A stretch of 64,000 bases of DNA from an uncultured Xylophilus sp. (GTDB taxonomy: Bacteria; Pseudomonadota; Gammaproteobacteria; Burkholderiales; Burkholderiaceae_C). The stretch lies in assembly GCA_913776965.1 (NCBI GenBank), contig CAJYQL010000109.1, positions 1-64,000 of the forward strand, written 5' to 3'. Below are positions 33,521 through 42,262 of the stretch, in pieces; the first letter of the stretch is position 1; every line of letters begins with the position of its first letter. The notes below the pieces were generated by a model. The model had not been told where the DNA came from and did not search any database. It was given only the letters and a program-made list of their open reading frames with translations. The position numbers and the translations under genes were made by a program.

Positions 33521-34849
33521 TCAGGGCGGGGGCAGGGCGCCTTCCCTGCCCATGACGGCGTCGGGCAGGAAGGTCACGATCTGCGGGAAGAGCGTGATCA
33601 GCGCGATGCACACCACCAGGCAGACGAAGAACGGGATGGCGGCCTTGGCGATCCGGTTGCTGTCCTTGCCGGTCATGTTCTGCAGCACGAACAGGTTGAA
33701 GCCGACCGGCGGCGTCACCTCGGCGATTTCCACCAGCAGGATCACGAAGATGCCGAACCAGACCAGGTCGAAGCCGGCCTTCTGGATCATCGGCAGCACC
33801 ACCGCGCTGGTCAGCACGATCATGCTGATGCCGTCGAGGGCGGTGCCCAGCACCAGGTACACCACCACCAGCACCGAGATCAGCGCGTAAGGCGACAGGT
33901 GCATGCTGTCGACCCATTCGGCCAGTTCGCGCGGGATGCCTGTGAACGCCATGGTCTTGGTCAGGAAGGCCGCGCCCGCCAGGATGAACATGATCATGCA
34001 GCTGGTGCGGGTGGCGCCCATCACGCCGTCCTTGAAGTTCTGCCAGGTCAGGCTGCGGCCCCAGGCGGCGATGGCCAGCGAGCCCAGCACGCCGAAGGCC
34101 GCGCATTCGGTGGCGGTGGCCCAGCCGGCCACCAGCACCCAGACGATGAAGACGATCAGCAGCGCGCAGGGAATCAGGTTGCCCGAGGCCTTGAGCTTCT
34201 GCAGGAAGCTGCTGGGCGGATCGGCCGGCGGCACCCGGTCGGGGTGGCGGTGGCTCCACCAGCCGATGTAGCCCGCGAACAGCACCATCAGCAGCAGGCT
34301 GGGCAGGAAGCCGGCCAGGAAGATGCGGATGATCGACGCATCGGCCGCCACCGCGTAGACCACCATCGTGATCGAGGGCGGGATCAGGATGCCCAGCGTG
34401 CCGGCGGTGGCCAGCGAGCCGATCGCCAGATTCTCGTCGTAGCCGCGTTTATTCAGTTCGGGCAATGCCACCTTGGCGATGGTGGCGCAGGTGGCGGCCG
34501 ACGAGCCCGAGACCGATCCGAACACGCCGCAGCCGAGCACGGTGGTGTGCATCAGCCGGCCGGGCACCCGGTTGAGCCAGGGGCGCAGGCCCTCGAACAT
34601 CTCCTCGCTGAGCTTGGTGCGGAACAGGATCTCGCCCATCCAGATGAAGAGCGGCAGCGCAGCCAGCTCCCAGGAGGCATTGCTTTCCCAGAAGGCCGAG
34701 AACAGATTCTTGCCGGGCAGGGTGTTGGTGAAGAACGCCTGGCCGATCCAGCCGACGATCGCCAGCGTCATCGCGATCCAGACGCCGCCGGCCAGCAGCA
34801 CCAGCATGATGCCGAGCAGCATGCCGCCCATGAGCAGGGTGTCAGACAT
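33521..34849 (-). CDS. TRAP transporter large permease (DctM family)
   Basis: A 442-residue 12-helix TRAP permease of standard length. Landmarks are LPLFIWMGEILFRTKLSEEMFEGL, FGSVSGSSAATCATIAKVALPEL (the conserved Ser/Gly loop), GSLATAGTLGILIPPSITMVVY and LLVEIAEVTPPVGFNLFVLQ. It works with the Q and P subunits encoded just upstream on the same strand. A 114-bp spacer with a run of purines (gaaagaaggaggagagg on the plus strand) separates it from Q. The substrate is probably the compound cleaved by the divergent hydantoinase/oxoprolinase, such as 5-oxoproline or a hydantoin; that is inference from gene order. Confidence 0.92.
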   Translation of the reverse strand: MSDTLLMGGMLLGIMLVLLAGGVWIAMTLAIVGWIGQAFFTNTLPGKNLFSAFWESNASWELAALPLFIWMGEILFRTKLSEEMFEGLRPWLNRVPGRLMHTTVLGCGVFGSVSGSSAATCATIAKVALPELNKRGYDENLAIGSLATAGTLGILIPPSITMVVYAVAADASIIRIFLAGFLPSLLLMVLFAGYIGWWSHRHPDRVPPADPPSSFLQKLKASGNLIPCALLIVFIVWVLVAGWATATECAAFGVLGSLAIAAWGRSLTWQNFKDGVMGATRTSCMIMFILAGAAFLTKTMAFTGIPRELAEWVDSMHLSPYALISVLVVVYLVLGTALDGISMIVLTSAVVLPMIQKAGFDLVWFGIFVILLVEIAEVTPPVGFNLFVLQNMTGKDSNRIAKAAIPFFVCLVVCIALITLFPQIVTFLPDAVMGREGALPPP

Positions 34850-34963
34850 GAAGGAAATCCGGGAGCACCCGGCCTCGGAAACCGAAAGAAGGAGGAGAGG
34901 AAAGCGAAGGGCCCCGTGCCGGCGGTGAGCCGTACGCGGCGCTGCAGGGATGCGCGGTGGCCA

Positions 34964-35575
34964 TCACACCTCGGACGAGAAGTCGCCCGCGGCGTGGCGC
35001 GCTTCCACCGCGCGCTGGTAGCCCGGCTTGCTGCCCTGCAGCACCGTGACCAGTTCGTCGAGCACTGCCAGCATCAGCAGCCAGCAACCAACCACGAAGG
35101 TCGACTGCGGAATCCAGATCGGGATCGCGACCAGGCCGGTCGCCACCTCGGCGAATTCGTAGCTTTCCCAGGTGAAGGCGGTGGCCCAATACGTCAGGTA
35201 GCCGACCGCCACGGTGGCGATGGCGAGGCATACCGCGTCCATCCAGCGGCGCACACGCGGCGGCACCCACTCCAGCACCAGCGTCACCCGCACGAAGTCG
35301 CCGTGCCGGAACGCATGTGCCATCGCCAGGAACGCGGCGGCGGCGCAGAGCCAGGCCACCACGTCGTTGATGCCGCTCACCCGCAGGTTCACCTGCCGGC
35401 CCACGCCCGCGACGATCATCAGCAGAAAGATGGCGACCACGCAGGCCGCACCCAGGGCACCGGCTGCATCGAACAGCCGCGACAGCGCCCGCCGCAGCGG
35501 GCCGGGCGCAGGTTCCGCGGCAGGCGCCGCGCCGGCCGCCGGGACGGCAGCGGCCGGGGGCCGGACGGCGCTCAT
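34964..35575 (-). CDS. TRAP transporter small permease (DctQ family)
   Basis: A 203-residue membrane protein with four helices after a ~25-residue Ala/Pro-rich cytoplasmic lead. The DctQ pattern is visible: GRQVNLRVSGINDVVAWLCAAAAF, then MAHAFRHGDFVRVTLVLE. A tail of ~30 residues follows the last helix (DELVTVLQGSKPGYQRAVEA). Its ATG overlaps the stop of the binding-protein gene (ATGA), so expression is coupled. Confidence 0.9.
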   Translation of the reverse strand: MSAVRPPAAAVPAAGAAPAAEPAPGPLRRALSRLFDAAGALGAACVVAIFLLMIVAGVGRQVNLRVSGINDVVAWLCAAAAFLAMAHAFRHGDFVRVTLVLEWVPPRVRRWMDAVCLAIATVAVGYLTYWATAFTWESYEFAEVATGLVAIPIWIPQSTFVVGCWLLMLAVLDELVTVLQGSKPGYQRAVEARHAAGDFSSEV

Positions 35576-36546
35576 GGCTTGCGGTAGGCGTCTAGGATGG
35601 CCGCGCCGTCGGCACCGGCGGCCTTGAGCCAGTCGGCCTGCATGATGCTGCCCACCTGTCGCATGTCGGCGTCGAGCTTGGGCGAGGGCTTCATGATCTT
35701 CATGCCACGATCGGTCAGCAGGCGCTTGTACTCGTCGTTCTTGGCCTCGGCGACTTTCCAGCCGCGGGCTTCCGCATCGGCGGCGGCCTTGGTGACCGCG
35801 GCCTGGGTGGCGGGGTCGAGCGCATTGAAGCTCTTCATGTTGACCAGCACCGCGTTCTTCGGGATCCAGGCCTGGGTGTCGTAGAAGTTCTTGATGCTCT
35901 CGTAGGTCTTGGTGTCGTAGCCGGTCGAGCCCGAGGTCATGAAGGCTTCGATCACGCCGGTCGCCATGGCGGCGCTCAGTTCGGCCTGCTGGATCTGCAC
36001 CGGCTGCGCGCCGACCAGTTCGGCGATCTTGGCGGTGGCGGGGCTGTATGCGCGCCATTTGATTCCGCGCAGGTCGGCGACCGAAGACACTTCGCGCTTG
36101 CTGTAGATGCCCTGCGGCGCCCAGGGCACCGAGAACAGGATCTTCATGCCCTGGGCGGCCAGCAGCTTGTCGGTCGCGGGCTTCGACACGTCGTAGAGCT
36201 TGCGCGATTGGGCATAGGTGGTGGCCAGGAAGGGCACGCCGTCGAGGGCGTAGATCGGGTTCTCGTTGGCGAAATTGGCCAGCAGGATCTCGCCCGCCTG
36301 CGCCTGGCCGCTCTGCACCGCACGCTTGATCTCGGGTGCCTTGAACAGCGAGGCGTTGGCGTGCACCGTGACCTTGAGCTTGCCGCCGGTGGCCGCTTCC
36401 ACATCCTTGGCGAACTGGGCGATGTTCTCGGTGTGGTAGTTGGTGGCCGGGTAGGCGGTGGGCAGGTCCCACTTGGTCTGAGCCATGGCAGTGCCTGCGC
36501 ACAGACTCAGGGACGCGATCAGCATCGAAACGGTGCGGCGGCGCAT
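35572..36546 (-). CDS. TRAP substrate-binding protein (DctP family)
   Basis: A 324-residue periplasmic binding protein. Signal peptide about 1-22 (MLIASLSLCAGTAMA, cleavage before Q). The mature protein has KWDLPTAYPATNYHTENIAQFA, then the central helix and strand with LRGIKWRAYSPATAKIAELVG, where the Arg is the usual carboxylate contact. VIEAFMTSGSTGYDTKTYE follows. The ATG at 36546 fits the signal peptide, with GGAG 8 bp upstream. First gene of the P-Q-M-unknown transcript, divergent from the MarR-like regulator. A carboxylated substrate is expected; context points to a hydantoinase or oxoprolinase substrate. Confidence 0.9.
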   Translation of the reverse strand: MRRRTVSMLIASLSLCAGTAMAQTKWDLPTAYPATNYHTENIAQFAKDVEAATGGKLKVTVHANASLFKAPEIKRAVQSGQAQAGEILLANFANENPIYALDGVPFLATTYAQSRKLYDVSKPATDKLLAAQGMKILFSVPWAPQGIYSKREVSSVADLRGIKWRAYSPATAKIAELVGAQPVQIQQAELSAAMATGVIEAFMTSGSTGYDTKTYESIKNFYDTQAWIPKNAVLVNMKSFNALDPATQAAVTKAAADAEARGWKVAEAKNDEYKRLLTDRGMKIMKPSPKLDADMRQVGSIMQADWLKAAGADGAAILDAYRKP

Positions 36547-36643
36547 GAATGAACTCCAGGGTTGGGAAAGCGACGGGGACAAAGGCGCGGAACGGGGCGA
36601 TTCCATCACGAAAAGGGGGTGTTTTAGTGTCATGGTATTCCCT

Positions 36644-36689
36644 CGATGCCGATAATTTGTCGATGAATTGACATCGTGCTGCGTACAAT
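36644..36689. promoter_or_regulatory. Divergent promoter/operator region of TRAP and hydantoinase units
   Basis: CGATG occurs at 36644 and 36661, and CATCG at 36672, giving the palindrome CGATG-N6-CATCG (36661-36676). A TACAAT -10-like box stands at 36684-36689 reading toward the MarR-like gene. The site is a candidate binding place for that regulator. Confidence 0.5.
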
Positions 36690-36749
36690 TCGGCAACATG
36701 CAATATCGGTGCCAGACGCACCGCCCTCGGCCCTCTTCCTGGAGCAACC

Positions 36750-37337
36750 ATGGCCCGTCAGCCCTTCGCCCCTGCGGCGCCCGCCCTGCCCGCCGACGAC
36801 GGGGCCGGGACGCCGCCGGCGCCCCGCAGGAAGAACACACAGCCCATCGTGTCGTCGGCGCACCTGGTGTCCGCGCAGAGCGCCGAGATGAGCGAGTTCG
36901 AATTCGGCCTGGTGATCGCCGGCAATGCGTTTCATCGCTGGATCGTCCACTGCATGAGCGGTGCGGGCCTGCGCGACCTGACGCCGCTCGACGTGCTGGT
37001 GCTGCACCACGTCACGCACCGGGCGCGCGACAAGCGGCTCTCCGACATCTGCTTCATCATGAATGTCGAGGACACGCACCTGATCAACTACTCGCTCAAG
37101 AAGCTGCAGAACCTGGGCGTGGTGGCGTCGAGCAAGAACGGCAAGGAAGTGACCTATGCCTGCACCGAGGCCGGCATGGCCTACGTGGCGCGCTACCGCG
37201 AACTGCGCGAGTCCTGCCTGATCGACGCCCTGCACGCCGACGACGCGCTCAACCGCGACATCGGCGAACTCGCACGGCTCCTGCGCGTGCTGTCGGGCCT
37301 CTACGACCAGGCCGCCCGCTCCGCCGCCTCCCTCTGA
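36750..37337 (+). CDS. MarR-like winged-helix regulator
   Basis: A 195-residue regulator. After a ~45-residue Pro/Ala-rich lead comes a winged helix: [27 protein letters not shown], then [35 protein letters not shown], with the wing at NGKEVTY. The C-terminal helices would mediate dimerisation. This matches MarR-type proteins often found next to hydantoinase genes in Burkholderiales. The ATG at 36750 has ctggagcaacc upstream. The hydantoinase gene starts 24 bp downstream, so the pair is co-transcribed, and the divergent TRAP operon is the other likely target. The ligand is presumably the substrate or a derivative. Confidence 0.82.
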   Translation: MARQPFAPAAPALPADDGAGTPPAPRRKNTQPIVSSAHLVSAQSAEMSEFEFGLVIAGNAFHRWIVHCMSGAGLRDLTPLDVLVLHHVTHRARDKRLSDICFIMNVEDTHLINYSLKKLQNLGVVASSKNGKEVTYACTEAGMAYVARYRELRESCLIDALHADDALNRDIGELARLLRVLSGLYDQAARSAASL

Positions 37338-37360
37338 ACACCTTGACCTGCCGCACGCCC

Positions 37361-40300
37361 ATGAAACGCACCGCTTCCCCCGTCATCCGCTCCGACCGCT
37401 GGCAGTTCTGGATCGACCGAGGCGGCACCTTCACCGACGTGGTGGGCAAGAAGCCCGACGGCACCCTGGTGACCTACAAGCTGCTGTCGGAGAACCCCGA
37501 GCAGTACCCCGATGCCGCGGTGGCGGGCATCCGCCACCTGCTCGGCCTGGCGCCCGGCGCCCCGGTCACCCCCGACCTCGTCGACTGCGTGAAGATGGGT
37601 ACGACCGTCGCTACCAACGCGTTGCTGGAGCGCAAAGGGGAGCCCACCCTGCTAGTGACTACCCGCGGCTTCCGCGATGCGCTGCGCATCGCCTACCAGA
37701 ACCGCCCCCGGCTCTTCGACCGGCGCATCGTGCTACCCGAACTGCTGTATGCCGCCGTGGTGGAGGCGGACGAACGGGTCGGCGCCCATGGCGACGTGCT
37801 GTGCCCGCTCGACGAAGCGCAGCTGCGCCGGGCCCTGAAATCGCATTTCGCGCGCGGCCTGCGCAGCGTCGCCATCGTCTTCATGCACGGCTACCGCTAC
37901 ACCGCCCACGAGACGGCCGCCGCCCGCATTGCCCGCGAGGTCGGCTTCCCGCAGGTCAGCACCTCGCACGCCACCAGCCCGATGATGAAGTTCGTCAGCC
38001 GCGGCGACACCACCGTGGTCGATGCCTACCTGTCGCCGATCCTGCGTCGCTATGTCGAGCAGGTCGCGGGCGAGATGCCGGGCGTGAAGCTGTTCTTCAT
38101 GCAGTCGTCCGGCGGGCTGACCGACGCGCGGCGCTTCCAGGGCAAGGACGCGATCCTGTCGGGCCCGGCCGGCGGCATCGTCGGCATGGCGCGCACCGCG
38201 GGACTGGCCGGGCACGACGACGTGATCGGCTTCGACATGGGTGGTACCTCGACCGACGTGAGCCACTTCCGCGGCGGCCTGGCCGGCGAATTCGAGCGCG
38301 AGTTCGAGACGCAGGTGGCCGGGGTGCGCATGCGCGCACCGATGATGAGCATCCACACCGTCGCGGCCGGCGGCGGCTCGGTCCTCAGCTACGACGGCGC
38401 GCGGTTCCGGGTCGGCCCCGAGAGCGCAGGCGCCAATCCGGGCCCGGCCAGCTACCGCCGCGGCGGGCCGCTCGCGGTGACCGATGCGAACGTGATGCTC
38501 GGCAAGGTGCAGCCGCGCTTCTTCCCGAAGGTGTTCGGCCCGGCGGCCGACGAGTCGCTGGACGCCGACGTGGTGCGCACGCGCTTCGAGGCGCTGGCCG
38601 CGCAGACCGGCCGCACGGCGGAGGACGTGGCCGAGGGCTTCATCCAGATCGCGGTGCAGCAGATGGCCAACGCGGTGAAGAAGATCTCGGTCGCGCGCGG
38701 CTACGACATCACCCGCTACACGCTGCAGTGCTTCGGCGGTGCCGGCGGCCAGCATGCCTGCCTGGTGGCTGATGCGCTCGGCATGACCCGCGTGTTCGCG
38801 CATCCGTTCGGCGGCGTGCTCAGTGCCTACGGCATGGGCCTGGCCGACCAGAGCGTGATGCGCGAGCAGGCGGTCGAGCGGCCGCTCGACGCCGATGCGC
38901 TGCCCGCGATCTTCGAGAAGCTCGATGCCCTGGTGCGCGATGCCGAGGCCGAACTGCTGCGGCAGGAGGTGAGCAACGGCAGCATCCGGACCCGGCGGCG
39001 GGTGCATATCCGTTACGAGGGCAGCGACGCTGCGCTGGTGGTGCCTTACGGCCTGCCGGCCCGCACCGGCGCGGCCGACGCCTTGCAGGCCCTGCAGGAC
39101 GGCTTCGAGGCCGCCTACCGCCAGCGCTTCGCCTTCCTGATGCAGGGCAAGGGTCTGGTGGTGGAGGCGGTGTCGGTGGAGGCGGTCGTCGCGGGCGACG
39201 CACCGGCCGAGCGGCGCCATGCGGTGCATCCGGTACGCGAGGTGCCGCGCCGCGAGACGGTGCGCATGTACTCCGGCGGCGCCTGGCACGACGCCGCGCT
39301 GGTGGTGCGCGAGGACATGCGCCCCGGCGACGTGCTCGCTGGGCCGGCGATCATCGCCGAGAAGAACGCCACCACCATCGTCGAACCCGGCTGGGCGGCC
39401 GCGCTCACCGAACTGGACCATCTGGTGCTCGACCGCCGTGAGGCGCGCGCGCAGGTGTTCGCCGCCGGCACGACCGCCGACCCGGTGCTGCTGGAGGTGT
39501 TCAACAACCTCTTCATGAACATCGCCGAGCAGATGGGCCTGCAGCTGCAGAACACTGCCTATTCGGTGACGATCAAGGAGCGGCTGGACTTCAGCTGCGC
39601 GCTGTTCGACGGCGAGGGCAACCTGATCGCCAACGCGCCGCACATGCCGGTGCACTTGGGCTCGATGGGCGAGAGCATCAAGACGGTGATCCGCGAGAAC
39701 GCCGGCACCATGCGGCCGGGCGACGTCTACGCGCTCAACGACCCGTACCACGGCGGCACCCACCTGCCGGACGTCACTGTCATCACGCCGGTCTACCTGG
39801 AGGACGCCGACGCGTCCGATGCCCGGCCGCTCTTCTACGTCGGCTCGCGCGGCCACCATTCGGACATCGGAGGCACCACGCCGGGCTCGATGCCGCCGTT
39901 CTCCACCCGCATCGAGGAGGAGGGCGTGCAGATCGATAACGTCAAGCTGGTCGAAGGCGGCGTGCTGCGCGAGGCCGAGATCCTCGACCTGCTGCGCAGC
40001 GGCACCTACCCGAGCCGCAACCCGGAGCAGAACCTCGCCGACCTGAAGGCCCAGATCGCCGCCAACGAGAAGGGCGTGCAGGAGCTGCGCCGCATGGCCG
40101 CGCACTTCGGCCTCGACGTGGTACGGGCCTACATGGGCCATGTGCAGGACAACGCCGAGGAAGCGGTCCGCCGGGCGATCGCCCGCATCGCCGCCCACAC
40201 CCAGGGCGGCAGCTTCACCCTGCCGCTCGACAACGGTGCGCAGATCCAGGTCGCGATCCGGATGGATGCAGCGAGCCGCAGCGGCGTGGTCGATTTCACC

Positions 40301-41083
40301 GGCACCTCGGCGCAGCAGGTCAACAACTTCAACGCGCCGACGGCGGTCTGCATGGCGGCGGTGCTGTACGTGTTCCGCACGCTGGTGGACGATGACATTC
40401 CGCTGAACGCCGGCTGCCTGAAGCCGCTGCAGGTGATCATTCCGCCCGGCTCGATGCTGAATCCGAACCCACCCGCGTCGGTGGTGGCGGGCAACGTGGA
40501 GACGTCGAGCTGCATCACCAACGCGCTCTACGGTGCGCTGGGTATCCTGGCGTCGAGCCAGTGCACGATGAACAACTTCACCTTCGGCAGCGACCGCCAC
40601 CAGTACTACGAGACGATCTCGGGCGGCAGCGGGGCCGGTGCGCTGTTCGATGCCGACGGCCGCGAGGTCGGCGGCTTCGACGGGACGAGCGTGGTGCAGA
40701 CCCACATGACCAATTCGCGCATGACCGATCCGGAGGTGCTGGAATTCCGCTTCCCGGTCCGGCTGGACGAGTACGCGCTGCGCACCGGCTCGGGTGGCCG
40801 AGGCCGCTGGACCGGCGGCGACGGCGGCGTGCGCCGCATCCGGTTCCTGGAGGCGATGACCGCCAGCATCCTGTCGAACGGCCGGCTGCACGGCGCGTTC
40901 GGCGCGGCCGGCGGCGAGGCGGGGCAGATCGGCATCAACCGGGTGGTGCGGGTCGACGGCAGCGTCGAAACGCTCGGCCACATCGGGCAGGTGGCGATGC
41001 AGCCGGGCGATGTGTTCGAGGTCCACACGCCGGGCGGCGGCGGCTACGGCGCGGCGACGGCCGGGCAGGTCACCGGTTCATGA
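37361..41083 (+). CDS. Hydantoinase/5-oxoprolinase, fused A and B domains
   Basis: A 1240-residue ATP-dependent enzyme carrying both HyuA-like and HyuB-like halves in one chain, the layout of 5-oxoprolinase (OplAH). The N-terminal ATP-binding half starts [10 protein letters not shown] (19-28) and has [14 protein letters not shown] and [13 protein letters not shown]. The C-terminal half has [36 protein letters not shown] sequence ([15 protein letters not shown] is exact) and ends with [10 protein letters not shown]. It opens cyclic amides such as 5-oxoproline or hydantoins using ATP. The ATG at 37361 follows the MarR stop by 24 bp. The divergent TRAP operon likely imports its substrate. 5-Oxoproline is the default guess; hydantoin or caprolactam relatives remain possible. 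Confidence 0.88.
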   Translation: MKRTASPVIRSDRWQFWIDRGGTFTDVVGKKPDGTLVTYKLLSENPEQYPDAAVAGIRHLLGLAPGAPVTPDLVDCVKMGTTVATNALLERKGEPTLLVTTRGFRDALRIAYQNRPRLFDRRIVLPELLYAAVVEADERVGAHGDVLCPLDEAQLRRALKSHFARGLRSVAIVFMHGYRYTAHETAAARIAREVGFPQVSTSHATSPMMKFVSRGDTTVVDAYLSPILRRYVEQVAGEMPGVKLFFMQSSGGLTDARRFQGKDAILSGPAGGIVGMARTAGLAGHDDVIGFDMGGTSTDVSHFRGGLAGEFEREFETQVAGVRMRAPMMSIHTVAAGGGSVLSYDGARFRVGPESAGANPGPASYRRGGPLAVTDANVMLGKVQPRFFPKVFGPAADESLDADVVRTRFEALAAQTGRTAEDVAEGFIQIAVQQMANAVKKISVARGYDITRYTLQCFGGAGGQHACLVADALGMTRVFAHPFGGVLSAYGMGLADQSVMREQAVERPLDADALPAIFEKLDALVRDAEAELLRQEVSNGSIRTRRRVHIRYEGSDAALVVPYGLPARTGAADALQALQDGFEAAYRQRFAFLMQGKGLVVEAVSVEAVVAGDAPAERRHAVHPVREVPRRETVRMYSGGAWHDAALVVREDMRPGDVLAGPAIIAEKNATTIVEPGWAAALTELDHLVLDRREARAQVFAAGTTADPVLLEVFNNLFMNIAEQMGLQLQNTAYSVTIKERLDFSCALFDGEGNLIANAPHMPVHLGSMGESIKTVIRENAGTMRPGDVYALNDPYHGGTHLPDVTVITPVYLEDADASDARPLFYVGSRGHHSDIGGTTPGSMPPFSTRIEEEGVQIDNVKLVEGGVLREAEILDLLRSGTYPSRNPEQNLADLKAQIAANEKGVQELRRMAAHFGLDVVRAYMGHVQDNAEEAVRRAIARIAAHTQGGSFTLPLDNGAQIQVAIRMDAASRSGVVDFTGTSAQQVNNFNAPTAVCMAAVLYVFRTLVDDDIPLNAGCLKPLQVIIPPGSMLNPNPPASVVAGNVETSSCITNALYGALGILASSQCTMNNFTFGSDRHQYYETISGGSGAGALFDADGREVGGFDGTSVVQTHMTNSRMTDPEVLEFRFPVRLDEYALRTGSGGRGRWTGGDGGVRRIRFLEAMTASILSNGRLHGAFGAAGGEAGQIGINRVVRVDGSVETLGHIGQVAMQPGDVFEVHTPGGGGYGAATAGQVTGS

Positions 41084-41086
41084 AGG

Positions 41087-41140
41087 AAATCGGGCTCCAG
41101 CGCCCGCTGTGCCTGCGCAAGCAGCTATCGAAAACGTAGC
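41087..41140 (+). repeat. Dispersed ~55-bp repeat, copy 6 (forward), between convergent genes
   Basis: AAATCGGGCTCCAGCGCCCG, then CTGTGCCTGCGCAAGCAG and the foot CTATCGAAAACGTAGC. This is the best-preserved copy in the window. It begins 3 bp after the hydantoinase stop and ends 5 bp before the mnhG stop. Confidence 0.9.
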
Positions 41141-41145
41141 GTACG

Positions 41146-41499
41146 CTATTCGCCGGCGCCGAGGCTGGGCGGGACTTTCGGGTCCTTCGCCAGCCGCCGG
41201 CGGAACAGCGTCGCCCGCATCAGGAACAGGGTGGTGACCGGAATCGTCATCGCCAGGAACAGCGGCACCAGCAGCGAATGCACCACCAGCGTCTTTTCGT
41301 AGAACGAAAAGTACAGCACGGTGGCGATCGCCAGCGCCCACGCGCCCATCGTCGCGCCGAGCGTGGTGGCATGCACCCGCTGGAAGAAGGTCGGCATGCG
41401 CACCATGCCGCTGGAGCCGATCAGCGCCAGCACCGCGCCGAGCAGCACCAGCACGCCGGTCGCCACCTGCACCCACACGGGCACGTCGCTGTAGCTCAT
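41146..41499 (-). CDS. phaG: Mrp/Pha cation/proton antiporter subunit G
   Basis: A 117-residue subunit with three helices. MnhG/PhaG features: VATGVLVLLGAVLALIGSSGMVRMPTFFQRVHATTLG near the N-terminus, then helices with HSLLVPLFLAMTIPVTTLFLMRA. Last gene of the antiporter operon. Its ATG overlaps the phaF stop (ATGA). A dispersed repeat lies just past its stop, between it and the convergent hydantoinase gene. The complex exchanges Na+ or K+ for protons at the inner membrane. Confidence 0.9.
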   Translation of the reverse strand: MSYSDVPVWVQVATGVLVLLGAVLALIGSSGMVRMPTFFQRVHATTLGATMGAWALAIATVLYFSFYEKTLVVHSLLVPLFLAMTIPVTTLFLMRATLFRRRLAKDPKVPPSLGAGE

Positions 41500-41774
41500 T
41501 CGATCACCTCCCCGCGCAGCAGGAACTTGGCAAGCGCGGTCGAGCTGACGAAGCCGAACACGCCGATCAGAAGCGCCGCCTCGAAGTACGCGCCGCCGCC
41601 GTAGCGGATGCCCAGCACCAGCATGGCGAGCAGGGCGTTGATGTAGAGGCAGTCGAGCGCCAGGATGCGGTCCTGCGCCGACGGCCCGAGCAGCAGCCGG
41701 ACCACGCAGCAGCCCATCGCCGCCACCAGGCAGAACATCGCAATCCAGAGCGCGGCCACGAGGAACAGGCTCAT
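41496..41774 (-). CDS. phaF: Mrp/Pha cation/proton antiporter subunit F
   Basis: A 92-residue small subunit with three helices. The family pattern is visible: VVRLLLGPSAQDRILALDCLYINALLAMLV (the Gly-Pro and Asp-Arg segment is diagnostic), then FGFVSSTALAKFLLRGEVIE. It overlaps phaE at its start and phaG at its end by 4 nt, as expected for a tightly coupled operon. Confidence 0.92.
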   Translation of the reverse strand: MSLFLVAALWIAMFCLVAAMGCCVVRLLLGPSAQDRILALDCLYINALLAMLVLGIRYGGGAYFEAALLIGVFGFVSSTALAKFLLRGEVIE

Positions 41775-42262
41775 TCGAAGATCTCCATCAGCGGACGTTC
41801 GTAGCGCTGCTTGATGTCGGCGACCAGCCGCTCGCGGTCGCTGGCGTCGAACACGTGCAGCAGCAGCACGCTGCGGTCGGCGGCCAGTTCGGCGAAGGCG
41901 GTGCCCGGCACGGCGCAGACGATGACCGCGAGCACCGCCAGGCCGTTCGGGTCGCGCAGGTCCAGCGGCACCGGCACGAAGTCCGAGGGAATGTCGGACG
42001 CGCGGCGGGTCAGCAGCAGCCGCGCAACCCGCAGGTTCGACGATGCCGCATCGGCGAGGATGTGCAGCGCGAGTTTCAGCATGGTGCCCGGACGGCGCAT
42101 CCGCACCGGCGCCGGGCGCAGCGAGGCGGTGAGCAGCGGCCCGGCGATCGCGATGGCGAGGGCGCCGAGCAGCGTGATCGGCGCGAGCGACTGCTCCAGC
42201 AGCAGCCAGAGCACGAACAGCGCCAGCGACAGGATCGGCGAGGGCAGGATGCGGCGGATCAT
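41771..42262 (-). CDS. phaE: Mrp/Pha cation/proton antiporter subunit E
   Basis: A 163-residue subunit with two N-terminal helices (PSPILSLALFVLWLLLEQS, LGALAIAIAGPLL) and a soluble C-terminal half. MnhE cues: RVARLLLTRRASDIPSDFVPVPLDLRD, then LAVLAVIVCAVPGTAFAELA and the ending VADIKQRYERPLMEIFE. The ATG overlaps the phaD stop (ATGA), and its own stop overlaps phaF. Confidence 0.9.
   Translation of the reverse strand: MIRRILPSPILSLALFVLWLLLEQSLAPITLLGALAIAIAGPLLTASLRPAPVRMRRPGTMLKLALHILADAASSNLRVARLLLTRRASDIPSDFVPVPLDLRDPNGLAVLAVIVCAVPGTAFAELAADRSVLLLHVFDASDRERLVADIKQRYERPLMEIFE

Noticed and set aside
36668..36689. TTGACA and TACAAT as a sigma-70 promoter for the MarR-like gene
   Set aside because: The spacing between the two boxes is 10 bp, too short for a -35/-10 pair; only the TACAAT is kept as a candidate -10.
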